NCBI GenBank assembly: GCA_013115125.1
Contig: JABANN010000312.1
Coordinates: 1-40,549 of the forward strand
Reading direction: 5' to 3'
Length of the DNA: 40,549 bases
Source: Perkinsus olseni
Taxonomy: Eukaryota; Perkinsozoa; Perkinsida
The notes under the pieces were generated by a model. It was not told the DNA's origin. It worked only from the letters and a program-made list of their open reading frames with translations, and ran no database searches. Numbering within the stretch: the first letter of the stretch is position 1; the number at the start of each line of letters is the position of its first letter. Below, piece by piece: positions 1 through 11,850 of the stretch. The translations under genes and the position numbers were made by a program.

Positions 1-723
1 GCACAACTTGTTGTGTGTAGAGTAAATAAGCGCATCGTAGGGAGAGTTTGGATATCTTTCGTGTGCGGTGCTGCACAGTGTTACTGTGTTGTAGGCGAGC
101 GAGAGAGACATGGTATCTATGCACTGGTCTTGAGTTGATTAGTGCATCAGGATATCAGGCTTGGCGGTGGCTTGAGTTGTCTATCGAGCGAGTGCGTTTC
201 AGTTGCCTGTGTAAGGCGAGTCCTGTTTTTTTTCTCTTTTTCGGGAGGTGCCAAGTTGGTGACAAGGTTTATCTATATATATACTGGTAGATAGCGAACA
301 GGTTGTTCGTCACGGCGAATGTCACCAATCTGGCCCGCGATGGTCTTGCCAGCAGATTGTGCTGCCACAGCACATCTGGCCAAACCATCTGCCTCTTCCC
401 ACTCTCCCGAAGAGAAAGCGATTTATCTTTCTCTCGAGAGGTGGATTGGAGGATCGAGTGTTCTATCTCCCTCATGGTGTGACTCAACCTCTACGTAGAC
501 TAGGGCTTTGGACAGCTCCCATGTTGGTTTGTCGCGTCTACAATAATTTGACTTCTTGTGTCCCAGTCGTCGTCTTTGTAATCTCTCCCCATCCTACCGC
601 ATACAAGCGTGAGTCTTTGCTCGACTGGTCTAGCGCAAAGACCTCTCATACAGTAACAGCGCACAGCTTTCTGAACATGTCAGTATTAACAGCAGACGTT
701 GATCGAGAGAAGTGAAGCAACAT
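1..723. other. No supportable gene
   Basis: Short open frames occur on both strands but none has a start, splice pattern or protein-like composition that I would defend. The stretch lies downstream (3') of the minus-strand gene ending at 724 and may hold its 3' UTR. A minus-strand frame around 270-480 is charged and could be an exon of a further gene running out of the window. Confidence 0.4.
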
Positions 724-1579
724 CTAAATATATCTCTCTTTCTTTGTCGCGTTGGGAACATGATAGCTCGCCGTGATGCTGAACTTCTCAAACAGCTCCA
801 CATCTGCAGCGTTCTTCTCCTCATAGGTGTCACATAGTTCCTCATACATTTCGGAAAGCTCATAACGGTCTTCGGGGATGAGCACGAAGCCTCCCTCAGA
901 GCTTTCCAAATCCTCTCTCGAACGCTTCTTCTCCTTCATGTGGAATCGGAGGTGGCTCAGCACGGTCACACAGCTCATTTTTACCCCGAAGTACCCCAAG
1001 GGCGGCGTGGCTCCTTGGGTCATCCCCGGGAGAGGATCGAGCGCACGTGTAGTCGCCTTCATCCTCCCCTGCACGTATAAAGGGTTGAATCTTGGATGGG
1101 CCGTTATACTGTCGAGAGGGGCCACGCCTTTCTCGTTCACGTCGCTGAGGATACAGGTTATCAAGAAACCATCCGCAGGGCTACTGACCAAATTCACTAC
1201 TCATCAAACAGAAGTGACTACGAGGTGACACCGAGACCCGATATACTTGACGAATGACAGGGAACTTACTAATGAAAGATGTGCTTATTGCACATGATCC
1301 TGCGAGTCTTGAGACAGTCGTTAGCATAGTCGACGAAGAAGATCCACGGCTCCGGCTGTACATAGACAACACACTCATCGAACTCCGGGTCGTCCTCAAC
1401 GGTGGCGCTGTATGTCTGAGGCAGACCAATGGGTGCTCAACAGAAACGAGTGTCCCTCGCTTCACCTGAATCGTGGGGACCTCCATCGGTTTGGATTCCC
1501 TGAATTGCTGGTATGAATTGCCGGAACGCCTGCTGTAGACAGAGATGACGGAGAGGAGTGCCGCAGTAAGCCAAAGCAT
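724..1579 (-). CDS. Membrane-anchored or secreted protein of unknown function
   Basis: Three exons join cleanly: 1579-1466, 1415-1270 and 1183-724. They total 720 bases, giving 239 residues plus stop. The introns are GTGAAG...CTCAG (50 nt) and GTAAGT...GTCAG (86 nt). The start at 1579 was chosen because the first residues, MLWLTAALLSVISVYS, form a signal peptide or signal anchor, and no other ATG lies upstream before a stop. The middle is mixed alpha/beta with several Cys and Trp; the last 90 residues are highly charged (KEKKRSRED, then an acidic Glu/Asp-rich stretch). I recognise no domain. It follows another minus-strand gene 466 bp upstream, in the same direction. It could be a lineage-specific secretory protein; function is unknown. 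Confidence 0.6.
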
Positions 1580-2045
1580 GGGGATGGATGCGATACTCCT
1601 AACACGCGACTCAACATCAACTCGCCTCAATAAACCTCGGCCCGCGGAAAGCTTCTTGCGCCCGAAGGATCAGTCCCCTTGGGCGAGCGAGAACATAAAG
1701 CGCTCGAATTCCTATCGGGCCGTCGGACTCGAAGGAGATCTGTCAATGATCACTAAGGAAGGCCTGCAAGGTGGAGCAGTCCTTCAGGGGGTCGATAACT
1801 GTCCACTTACCACTAGACACTGGGATGTACCAATGGACACGCAGCTGCTTCACACACTGCATTCGCAGTAGTGTTGAGAGTGCCTCGCCGCCGCGCAGTG
1901 AGAATTATCCCATTCTTAGCTCGTATCTCGTGAGCAGAGAATCTACAGGTAAATAGAGAATAGTTTTAATAACAAACGCGACAATTCCGCCGGCCTTCTG
2001 CTGAAACTTTAAATCCGAAACGTGCATGCAAAGGCAGAGTTGAAT
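1580..2045. other. Intergenic spacer
   Basis: Nothing recognisable. It should carry the 3' UTR of the gene ending at 2046 and the promoter or trans-splice acceptor of the gene starting at 1579. Confidence 0.4.
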
Positions 2046-2885
2046 TCACTGAATGTGAGCAGTAGCGGCCTCTGGCTCATCATATTCGTTGTCGTCAGTT
2101 TCCTCGCCGTCCACAGGAGAGGCGAATCCTTCGTGATCCCGGATCCTTCTTGGACTTCCCTGGATATGGATTTGGAGCATCGAGTGGTATGAAGCTGCTG
2201 GTCATTCTTACCCTCTTCTGTCTGTCGAACAATTCCTTCTGAGCATCTTCCCGAACATCAGCCGCGGCGTAGTTGATTTCACGACTCCCCCGAATCCCCT
2301 TGGCTCCTAAACAAATATCGAATCCCTTACTCTTGCTCCGCCCAGCCTACTCTGAGCCTCCATGAAATCTTCAGCGTCATCAAAGTCTTTCACAACTTTC
2401 ATCCGAGCCTTCTCTGCCTCATTCCGAATCCGCATGCGCTCGTCCAGACCGGCATCCTCCGCCACCTTATAGAACAGCGGTTCATCATCCACAGCCTCGG
2501 CAACAGGCGAGACGCTGTCCCCTGAACACAACGACATAACTACTCCACGCCGTGCAGCCCCGACGGCGTTACCGAGCTCAAAGGCAGTTGCATCAGACGG
2601 TAGGACTTCCTCAGCGAAGGGTCGGCGAGCATCATTTTCCTTCAGCTGTCGTGCGAGCCGTTGAATGACATCGTGAGCTGATTCAACGCTCTGGCTGTCA
2701 GCAATCTGACAGCTGCACGCTCCCTTCGAAAAACCACTTCGTCGCACTCCGCACTCACCGCAACTTCGAGAACATCGCCGAGAGCAACGTCCTTGGCCGT
2801 GTCATCGGTGACGACTTTAGCATCAATAAGCTGCTTCCAGAAGGACCCCACATACCGCAGTCTCTTCTCCCTCGTGCCTAGCCAT
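2046..2885 (-). CDS. Small acidic protein of unknown function
   Basis: Proposed exons are 2885-2856, 2830-2759, 2690-2331, 2238-2212 and 2159-2046 (603 bases, 200 residues plus stop). Every junction keeps frame with GT and AG ends. The first intron would be only 25 nt (GTATGT...AGCAG) and its length is not a multiple of three, so it must be removed if this start is right. Residues 10-60 are helical and charged; the body holds a coiled-coil-like stretch around RIRNEAEKARMKVVKDFDD; the tail is acidic, with GEETDDNEYDEPEAA just before the stop. No domain was recognised. The start lies only 91 bp after the stop of the HPR/RAP gene, on the same strand, so a shared transcript or trans-splicing is possible. 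The small fourth exon is the least certain part. Confidence 0.5.
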
Positions 2886-2976
2886 TAGACTATCAGGGAG
2901 GGGCCAATCCCCCCGCGCGGACGAATTTCACTAGGACGGGTGCTGAAGCAGTTGACCGATCGAACTGCTGCTGATC

Positions 2977-5900
2977 CTATGCAACGAACCGAGTCATGGT
3001 GACTATTGAGTTCCATATAAAGCCCCGGGGGCATCTTTCATCGCCCAGGATACCCACGATGATATCCCGTGCCCACTCACCACATTGGGACCACTCCTGG
3101 TAGGGTACCCGAATAACAGTGAAGCCTAACGCCTCCAAGATGCGGTGCTTCAACAGACTTGATGCTGTCCTCATGCTAGTGTCACGGTAGAAGTGATGCG
3201 GCCCATCAACTTCAAACGCGAAGGACTCCCCGACCAGAATCTGACGGAACACTCAAGGCCTTGTCCGAAGCCTGTCCCTTTGGCTACATCAATGGAGTAA
3301 GGCCCGACGACCACTTCGTTCCGGTGACGCAAACCAACCATGGTGAAGAACTTCGACACTTGCCGATGCAGTTGGGACGTCTGGCCCATCACGTCCTCAG
3401 TAGCCGTGTTGTAGGCACGAGCCCGTGCAAGGAGATCTTGATGCTGACGGAGCGAAGCGATGCAGGACTTCACATTTTCGCGAACTACACCCTTCATGAG
3501 CGCCTTACTTCTCTCTCCATTTTATCCATGATGGCTTCGGGTGCTAGGAGCCTCGCCCACAGGTCGAATATTTGCAGCTGTATGACCGACGAGAAGTTCA
3601 TCTCTTTCCTGAGAGAGTCGCCAATGGAAATGCAGCAGTAGCGATTCCGTTCAGCCAAAGACTCGCGACGGAATACCACCGACGTTGTGGGCGACTTCCG
3701 CGAGAACTGAAGCTCGAGGATGGCCCACCTGAGCCGGTTGGCAACCCCCAGCAGAGCGTGCACGGCAGCCTCCTGCCAAGGGTTGCTCTTCCCGATGTCA
3801 GTAATGGCGATGCCGTAGAGGAGGGCCGGGGCCAGCTTAGGTTCGGTTATTTGATGTTGCTTCTCGAACACCATCCTATAGGCCGCATCGAACCAGGTGG
3901 GATCGTGGATTCTGAATTTCGGAGAATAAATAAGGCGGAGCGAGGCAGCCATGTATACCTCAACTTTTGGTAGTTGACGATGCACATGGTGACGCCACTG
4001 ACTGAGAGGTTTGCATGAAGTCGATGAGCTGCCGTCTGTGCCAGCCGGCGGGCGAAGATTTCATCTCGGTAATTTAGCGAGCCTGATCCATCCTCATGAA
4101 TAGGTTCAAGCTGTGCGAGTAGCATAAAATCACCTATGCACAAAAACCAGTTGGTCAAGTCCGTCTCGTTGAAATTTGCCAACTGCAAGGTCGCTTGCTT
4201 GGTGGCTGCCCTCATGAAAGACCTGCCCCATCACAATCATCTCAGCCATTATCGTACGGATGCTCACCGATTGTAAACCTTCATCATCCCCAACGACATC
4301 GCCATCACCGACAAAGTGCTGCAACTGCACTGGGCCACTCTCGCTCTGACCTGACACCAGACCGAGTCATTGCAGCCGAGACTCCCGGGCAAGATACCTC
4401 CTTCAGTATCTTGTCCACGAGCCTCTTATCCTTATGCTCGAACTTCGCCAACGCCACCATTATCGAGCCGAGGTTGTAAGTGGACGTCCGCTCCACCATA
4501 TGATAAATACGGTTGGAGAAGTACTGACTGATGCCTGATCAACGCTGCCCCTTGAAGATACTCGGAGGTTACTCCCGCTGTCTTTTCAAGGGACAGTATC
4601 AGCAAAAAAAGAGCGGCCCCATCTACACCATCGTCAGCATCAGACGACGACCGCTGCTGGATGTTGGAGTAGCGGAAGCTAAGAATCGCTGAGCGCCAAT
4701 CATGGCCCTTCCCTACCATGTATATTCATCTTGGACCGGGCATAGGCCGCTAGTATTGCTGACAGGTCGTTGGGGGATACCTACAACCAACCGAGAATTG
4801 ATATCCAGTCTAATGCCCTGAAACCTGACGTCAGTTTTGGCCAGCATCGCATCCGCTGGAAGCCTGTCTTCTTCCTGAGGTTCCTTCAACCTCTGCTTGC
4901 GAGCCTGCCGTCGAGCCTTCGAGAGTTCTACTCGCTCTCTGAGCCGCTGATTGGAGACGGCCTCGTATACTCTAGCCTTTATCATGTTATACAGCACGAA
5001 ATACCTACCAGTAAAAGTCTCACCATCAACCTTTGCCTTCTAGCGTCGGCGGTAATGCTGATGATCGGAGTGATGACTATTCCGGAATCCTCGGGTCCGG
5101 GTACTCGACAGGGAGGGCTCACATTCTCTGATCGTGTTCCTTTGTCATCTTGGACATCCCCCATGCGATCAGTCTGAGGGACTCCAGCTTGAGAGCTAGA
5201 TGCGGGTATCGGACGCCAACTGAGGAGAAGGATTACCGACGGCGTTGAGAAGCAAACATGACGGAGTTGGTCCCCAGAGTTCACGCCAGTCGACCACTCA
5301 AGCACGTACGGCTGGAATAATATCAATAATACCGTATTCAGCTTCGAGTGAAGGGACCCTATCCGAGTGATCTCGTTGTGGAGAGTCGGCGATAGGATAA
5401 GGAATCAGATCATTCAAGGCCAAGCGCAGATCAATGGCGACCTACCGGTGCCTCTGAAGATGATCTCATCGTTCAGTGCCTTAACTAGAGCAGAATGCCG
5501 AACATCAGCCCGGGCGAATCTGAGTTGGGGTGGACGAGGAAATCGCCCCTTTTCACCACATCGAAGACGCAGCTTACCCATAGCAGACCATACTCAGAGC
5601 CTTTCCGTCCGCCTCGCCGATAAGACGCAGGAACATTGACCCGAGCCGCTCAAACAGGACCTACTGAAGATCATACAACCCGGCGGAGCGGAGCAGGAAA
5701 TGGCTCACCTCTTCTCGATAACCCATCTTTGCATACGCATGAGCGACCATCGCCACTTCCTGACACCATCACGCAGGTTCGATTCCCAGTCACGGCATCT
5801 TTTCGACGTCTCACTTGAGCATCATAGTAGCGAACCTCTCTACAGATGAAAGGAGCCAAAGCAGCAAACACTCGACTGTCGTTGTAGTCCAGCTGACAGA

Positions 5901-7615
5901 GGGCGCTGACAACCTACAGCAAAAGAACAGACCGATTCCGAGAGAACCTCTGAGGCAAAGTCGGGATACCAGAGACGTCGAGTGTGGGCAAAAGCGTTTC
6001 GCATTGGCCACGGTGTAGTCCGCGACGGCAGCAAGCAGGGGGAGGGGACGTATGCGGAACTTGTGATAGGAGTTGATAAGGAGGGCCACGTCTCTCGGTC
6101 TCCAATCTAAATCAGGCTTGAGGATAGAAGACATCCCCGGACCAACAGAGGAATGATGGTCGAGGACGGCCGGGCAGCAATATGGGCCTCCTCAATTCAC
6201 CCAGGGGAAGCTGGCAGCCAACAGGCGCGACAACCGGAGACGAAGGATGCCATCGGTATGCCGACCGTTGCCGTGCTGATCGTTGGTGTTCCCTTCCTTA
6301 TTGTATATACCCAACTTAGCTGCTGCCTTTCGGGCTGCGACGTCGAAGGCGTTATCGGCCCTATAATCAACCTGAAAACTATCGAATACTCCTTGCGCCG
6401 AATCTAAAGCGAGACCACCCAACCGCTCACCTGGACGAATGCGTTCAGTGTTGCTGCTAATTGCCGTGGATCCATCTGCCGCGCCAGACGCGGTAGCTGA
6501 CTCGTTGCGAAGTCTTTCCACATGACTTCGAAAATCTGTACTCCGCAGATACGGAAGGGCAGTAAGACAGACCGAGGCCGGTCAAGGTACCTTGCATCCC
6601 TTTGGCTTAATGTGCAACCTCGAGAAGGCGCAAGTGAATCCAGTGAGGTCATGAGGACCGAAGCTTTGCCTTATCGGAACACCCGCCTTCGTGCCATAGA
6701 GGAACTGAGAGGGGGCCAGCTAGTGATGAGCTGGGACACTCTCAAACCTGCTCGATCCAAAGGGATTTCGTCGAGCCCCTTATTTTGGGTTCGAATTACA
6801 AATAGGTGGCGAGTTACCTTAGCAAACGCCCTTATCGTGGTAGCGGCCCTCCAGCCCATCTCCTGGTAAGCATACACCATCTCGGTCATGGGTTGGACGG
6901 ATGTAAGGCCATGGACCGTACGGCGTATCTGAGGTGCTGCGTACGGCGATACCACTGCAGCAAGCCTCCGACTCTGTGATTGAGGGCCTGCACGAGCTCC
7001 TTATTGCGGACTTTGCTCTTAGCGAGACACGCTATGATGTCGGCAACTTGCTCAGGCAGGAGACAATGCTGATTTTTAATAGTATATCTGTGGCAAGGAG
7101 AGAATCGAGGGCGGAGCGAAGCAATTCACGATCTACCGCATTAGCGCCTCCCAGTCAGCAAAGTGCATCTCTACTGACGAGGGGTCTTCCTTTGCCATAC
7201 TTGCCAGCTTCTCATACACCTGATGAAAAAACGATGTGCCTCAGCGGAGCGAAGCACAGGCCAACCTCGGGAATGCTATCAGGCTCGAGATCATGAATTC
7301 GCCTAAGCTCTGGCAACACCGGCCGCGGGAACCTCACCGCCTGGTAGCCCGCCTCCAGCAAATCTGAAAGAGCGGAGCGATGCACTGATAGCAGCAAGCC
7401 CGTGACTGCTATACCAGCCTCGTCTTGGGTGTCAGGGAAGTCCCTGTCCTTCGGGATGACTACCACACTCTGTGCTGGACCTCTACCGAACAGCCGGGCT
7501 AAGACGAGTATCTAGGCAGGATCTAGCGATGGGAAGGCTGACTAGTTGGTCAGATGAGACCTACAGCTGGTCGATGGTGGACTGCTACAGCCGAGGGGGA
7601 CAGCCGGGAAAGCAT
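2977..7615 (-). CDS. Helical-repeat (HPR-like) protein with C-terminal RAP domain
   Basis: A gene of about 20 exons and roughly 1,100 residues. The first exon (7615) begins MLSRLSPSAVAVHHRP, a typical mitochondrial presequence. Then come many 35-40-residue helical repeats, each often in its own exon: LPEQVADIIACLAKSKV, PHDLTGFTCAFSRLHIK, MDPRQLAATLNAFVQ, WRPRDVALLINSYHKF, EVAMVAHAYAKMGYREE, SPNDLSAILAAYARSKM. The C-terminus (3252-2977) is a RAP domain: FAFEVDGPHHFYRDT, then LKHRILEALGFTVIRVPY and a QEW motif, preceded by RHRNEVVVGPYSID. Proteins of this build bind organellar RNA in alveolates. Most introns are 40-120 nt; five share a CGCTCCGC core, and several donors read GTCNNN. The region 5330-5000 is a weakly conserved linker, so two adjacent genes cannot be fully excluded, but no RAP domain or stop separates the halves. 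Confidence 0.85.
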
Positions 7616-7939
7616 TATAGGTAGAACCAGCGATGCTGAGTCCCGCCAAGTGCTCCCTTCTCCACTGGTGGCTAGCTCACATAATCTCTTCTTTCATAAA
7701 TCACACAACGTCCCCCAGGACGTGATTGACACGTGACTGAACGCCGAAAGAGCCGACAGATGGTCACGAAACTTGGTGAATGCATTAATGGTGATTCCAC
7801 GTATTCCACGTATTCCACGAGGCAATAGGGCAAACAACAGGCTGAAGGTAGACTTCAAACACACGGTATAAAGATGATGATGCCAAACAAAGCGACGACA
7901 ATAGCAATGACCGCTCTTCCCTCACGCTGGAGCGGTATC
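7616..7939. other. Intergenic spacer with a short tandem repeat
   Basis: This gap separates the stop of the RING gene (7940) from the start of the HPR/RAP gene (7615), both on the minus strand. It contains the 9-bp tandem repeat described at 7794-7820 and otherwise nothing I recognise. Confidence 0.5.
7794..7820. repeat. 9-bp tandem repeat, three copies
   Basis: ATTCCACGT occurs twice and is followed by ATTCCACGA, head to tail, in the 3' flank of the RING gene. Confidence 0.85.
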
Positions 7940-9609
7940 TCAGACGTCGTAGTTGATGTCGTATGCTCTGTGCAAATTGAGGTGGCAAACTGGGCAAGTG
8001 TGAGAAGTATTCAACCATCTACTCAAACAGGCGCGATGGAAGCGATGACCGCAGATGATCTCACGCAGCATCGGGTACCGTGGCTCGACATACCGACCGT
8101 CCATCGGAGAAACGAAAGCCTGCAGACCAAAAGTCACCATCTCCACCCTGGCGTCCCAGTCGTGGGCTTACTTCGTCACTGGTGAATCCTCCAGTTGGTG
8201 GAGCGGAAGAATCCTCGTTATGGTCGCTAAAAAAGGTGAGGAGGTCTCCTCTTGTGGCACCATCATCATCGCCATAGTAGCTCATGTCCTTGGCACAGAT
8301 GGCGCAGGTCCCTTCGTCAGGGCCCGCCGGAACCAGCCGAATGCGGTTAATGATACCTACAAGAGAGCAGGCATCAGCTTTCCTATCACACGCTGTGTTA
8401 CCCTTCTTGGCTGCCTCCGGGCCTTGGATCCATCCTGCCTTTACTAGGCACAAAGTCAGAGGGACCTGAAATGGGAAAACATGACCGGTGATGAACCAAA
8501 TGGTAGAAGGAGTACTGTGAGGAGCGTGATGAGAGCTAGTGTCCACACGAGCAGGCCGACCCATACAAAACACTGCACTAAGATATACAGACTGGGGGCT
8601 GTTCTGGAGCACGTCCGAGTGAGGGATATCAGATGGAGCCCGTATCTGCGAGGACGCCAAGGTTGCACGCACGCGCAAAGATACGGCAAAGTCTCACCCG
8701 AACCATATCGGGTAAAACAATGAAATGAGACTCCGGAATAGCACGAGTAAGGAGGGCAAGGGATCTGAACAATAGAGAGGAATGCACTCCATGGTAATCA
8801 GTTGGAGGGAGCGAACCTGAATCTTGCAGAGGTCTGCCTCCCCTCGCTATACGGCAATATATCCACTCAAGGCCATTCTGAAGAGGGTCTGTTAGGAAGG
8901 TGATGAAAACATAGACTTCCACCCACGGCAGAAGCGGCTGGTCGCAGTCTGACTGACAGGAAGGCAGCTACGTACACCGAAGACGACCCGCGACCTAGGC
9001 GACGCACGTTGGATTGGTAGTTCAGGTCGGATGGAGTACGAGGGTGAGACACCAAAAAGGATGCAATTTTTGGCACAATAGTGCAGCGTCCCGTTGCCTA
9101 CTCTTCGCACAGTGATGACTTCTGTGAGAGCCCATATGAACAGGGCGCCATAGGAGACAGTAAGGATGACCACGAGGCAGACGACGACCTGTCGGTGACG
9201 AATCAGTCGGAGACTTGCCAGACTCGAGGCTCGAAACTCACCCAAACGAAGCATCGATATGAGTGGACCAGCGTGGATACCAAAGTACTTCGCATCCGCT
9301 GAACAGCATCCTCCTTACTTCGAGGGGCAGGATACAGAACGTCCGAGCTCCCGAAGGGGTTCGACCTATCAACATGGGAGGCATCACTACGCGGCGCACC
9401 GCAGAGTGGCAGTTGATCGTACTCATCGCCGGTATGAGCCCTCCGCCTAGGTAAGACCACATCATTATCAAAGCTCTCGAACGCTCGACCTTCAGTCACC
9501 GTTGGCAGCAGGGGTTCTCCGAGGTTACTCGAGGATACCTGCGATTCACAATAACCTCGGGGACGTGAGATTGGGCCTCATACATGTCGCCTGTCATCGA
9601 TGGAATCAT
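7940..9609 (-). CDS. Multi-pass membrane RING-H2 E3 ubiquitin ligase
   Basis: About eight exons with ~50-130 nt introns. The start ATG at 9609 opens a polar, Pro/Ser-rich N-terminus of about 100 residues. Hydrophobic segments follow: VVVCLVVILTVSYGALFIWA, EVYVFITFL, LLVLFRSLISLFYPIWFG, and a long one beginning LYILVQCFVWVGLLVW. The C-terminus is a RING-H2 finger: CAIC, then an unusually long acidic and glycine-rich insert (about 80 residues), then CGHRFHRACLSRW and CPVC, ending 15 residues later. The order C-C-C-H-H-C-C-C fits RING-H2. Membrane RING-H2 proteins of this layout ubiquitinate substrates at ER, Golgi or endosomal membranes; the substrate is unknown here. Part of the gene (8592-8795) is duplicated near 40 kb. 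Confidence 0.85.
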
Positions 9610-10003
9610 CGCTGCTGAATCTACCGCTTGCCGAATCTAGGAGCTTCGACCGCCGCCGGAAGGGAAAGACTGAGCACAAACCAACAGGAATTGTGATAGC
9701 TGCGATGCTTTAAAAGCATTGCTTCAGAATATTCCACATTCGCAGGTTATGCTCCTCCTATAGTGAGTCCCAGCGCCGCTGCCCGCCAGCGGTATTTTTC
9801 CGACGTCTGGAGTCGCATAAACGGCACTTAGGCAAGAGCCCTGGAACGGCACTTCATATACAACGCCCACAATGGTATCGGGTAAAATATCCTCGTCCCT
9901 GGAGTCCTTCGAGTATCTCACTCGCGATTTGGCTCATATAAGCACACGGACGTAGTATTACATAGAAACTTATCTCACGCATGAAAGCTAAGGAGTACTA
10001 TTT
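9610..10003. other. Spacer with one small minus-strand open frame
   Basis: A 65-codon minus frame (9921-9724) is open but has no good start and no recognisable motif. An AT-rich odd palindrome lies at 9705-9719 (ATGCTTT-A-AAAGCAT), followed by a further TGCTT arm, a weak relative of the zigzag class. Confidence 0.4.
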
Positions 10004-11542
10004 TTATGCCTCCGGTAACGATGTCGAGTGGCGAGGGCAGGAACCTTGTTTTCGAAGCCCTTCAGACTCACTGAGAGCCACTCTGAGCTTGAGAGGCCCG
10101 CTGCTTTGCGGGAAAATGGCATACTTGACGAAGTCCACAACGAGTGCTGGTCGACAGACATCACATACGGTTGTATGACGATGTAGTTTCAGGGAAGCAT
10201 GAGCCTGCAGGGCTCTGGCCCCGAGGGCGCTATACGGTAGCAAGAAGTCAGAACTCAACAACTCGCTCAACACTTTCGTTAGACCATGTCACAGTCAGCA
10301 TCCACTGCAGCAGACGACTAGTTCTACTTGATCGCTGCTGCATCGACACAGTATTGCATGGGCTCAATAACGAATCACATGTCCATGAAAGAGCCGCAAC
10401 GGTACTTGCCGCTACACCAACGCTTTGACTGGGTCCAAGAACGTCGTTGTTACAACGAAGCGCAGTGAATCGGCTCGTCCGAGTAGTAGAAGCAGCAGAG
10501 CTTTGTCAGGCACACGCGAACGTATAGCAAGTTCGATAACGAAGCCTCGCCGGTGTGCAAATGAAGCCGAATGGGAGTCATGAGCAGCTCAAGTGCCTCC
10601 GTAGACAGAGAAGCCGAACAACTGCATCGCCCTTTCCTCTGAAGGCTATGTTAAAGAATGCGCTAGTGACGTCCACTGACGCGACGTGTGGCGGTACATC
10701 AGCCGACAGCGAGACTCGGAATAGATGGTTAAGACCGTCACACGCGCCCGTGCGCACGTATTTGTTTACTCTCCTGCCGTCGACGGCGATTCGTTTCTTG
10801 GTCGTCATGGCCCTGGTCTTGAACACTGGAATGATCGGCCTTCTGCGGGTGCCAACTGGCGCGTAGTATACCACATATCATGGAGAAATTTGAAACATAC
10901 TTATCAGGAGTAATTGTCGATGACCTACGGCCCTCCCAGCAATGCACGAGTGATGAGCATCCAGCAAGTCGGAGGAGTCTCACGATCCTGATCCTGATGA
11001 GGCGAGCAAACTTATTGGTAATACTACACATACCGGTGAACAACACTACCACGCTGTGCACGAAGTTCGAATTTGCTGAGATCATTGATTCTTGAATCTA
11101 CGACAGATACTAAATCCCTCGTATTCTTACTGTAAGCTCCCCCTCGAGGCGTTGCTTGGCCTGTGCTCAGAACGCCCGACATTGACCGAAAGAGCAGCTC
11201 CGACGACGAGTGATAACGCCTGAACGACATCATGCAGGAACGAAGACAAAACTGAGCCATGCCCGGATGACGTACTAGCCGTTGCTTCATAGACATGCGG
11301 TCATGCCATCAAGAAGTTGAACGTGTCGAATCGACTCACCCTGCGCTGGTCGCGGGAACCAAACCGAACTCATTATCCTCGTTGTGATCACTCCCTTCAG
11401 CACCACTGTCACTGCCATCACTCATGCGAGCTTCGCGACGGCTGAAGGTCCGAAGTAGACCTCCCGGACCTGGTATGATATACGGGAGGAAGTTCGTCGT
11501 GTACGACATATTTGATGGAGCTAGTGGCGGTCGTCTACTCAT
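10004..11542 (-). CDS. Helical protein of unknown function, multi-exon
   Basis: The first exon (11542-about 11337) is clear: it starts MSRRPPLAPSNMSYTTN, passes into an acidic Ser/Asp stretch (SDGSDSGAEGSDHNEDNE) and ends at a GTGAGT donor. A second exon follows an AG at about 11240 (RYHSSSELLFRSMSGVLS). Further downstream frames look protein-like and helical, for example ALELLMTPIRLHLHTGEASL near 10600 and the last frame (10273-10004) with ALGARALQAHASLKLH and PALVVDFVKYAIF. The joins in the middle are not resolved. No domain was recognised. One could instead split this into two genes. Confidence 0.4.
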
Positions 11543-11850
11543 GGAAAAAATCGGGAATCATGATGGTCTTCACCACAAACAACTGAAAAGATAGCTTTCG
11601 AAAGAAACCAGCGGGCGTAAATCTATCTTCAGCCCAGCTGGCCAATCATCGTGTAGTGCGTGAGCACGGATGTAGACCAACCACAGGTCGCCGACCGGTC
11701 TGCCTCGACGCGGTCATAACACAACACCTGGACCAAGCTTAGGAGCGGGTGTATGATGAATGTACGAATGAGCAAGACAAATGTTCGAACACAAGCAGTC
11801 GTATCCCATAGCAGAATATAATACCCTGGGGGGATAGACAAACAGAGGAA
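11543..11850. other. Spacer between the SCYL1-like gene and the next gene
   Basis: Contains an open minus frame (11841-11629) with a hydrophobic stretch (FVLLIRTFIIHPLLSLVQVL). It directly follows the SCYL1-like stop and a pyrimidine-rich tract ending in AG, so it may be 3' UTR or a trans-splice acceptor for the next gene. Confidence 0.35.

Noticed and set aside
2307-2330. A 24-nt intron (GTAAGG...TTTAG) in the small acidic gene
   Set aside because: Using it shifts the frame and gives an unconvincing basic tail; the acceptor at 2239 keeps frame and gives the acidic C-terminus.
5770-5790. GGTTCGATTCC, a perfect tRNA B-box match on the plus strand
   Set aside because: It lies in an intron of the HPR/RAP gene with no cloverleaf around it.
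10578-10874. Minus-strand frame faintly like a reverse transcriptase (KKRIAVDGRRVNKYV, then VASVDVTSAFFNI)
   Set aside because: Only two short stretches resemble the family, no YxDD box or other domain follows, and neighbouring frames look like exons of an unrelated helical protein. I do not call a retroelement here.
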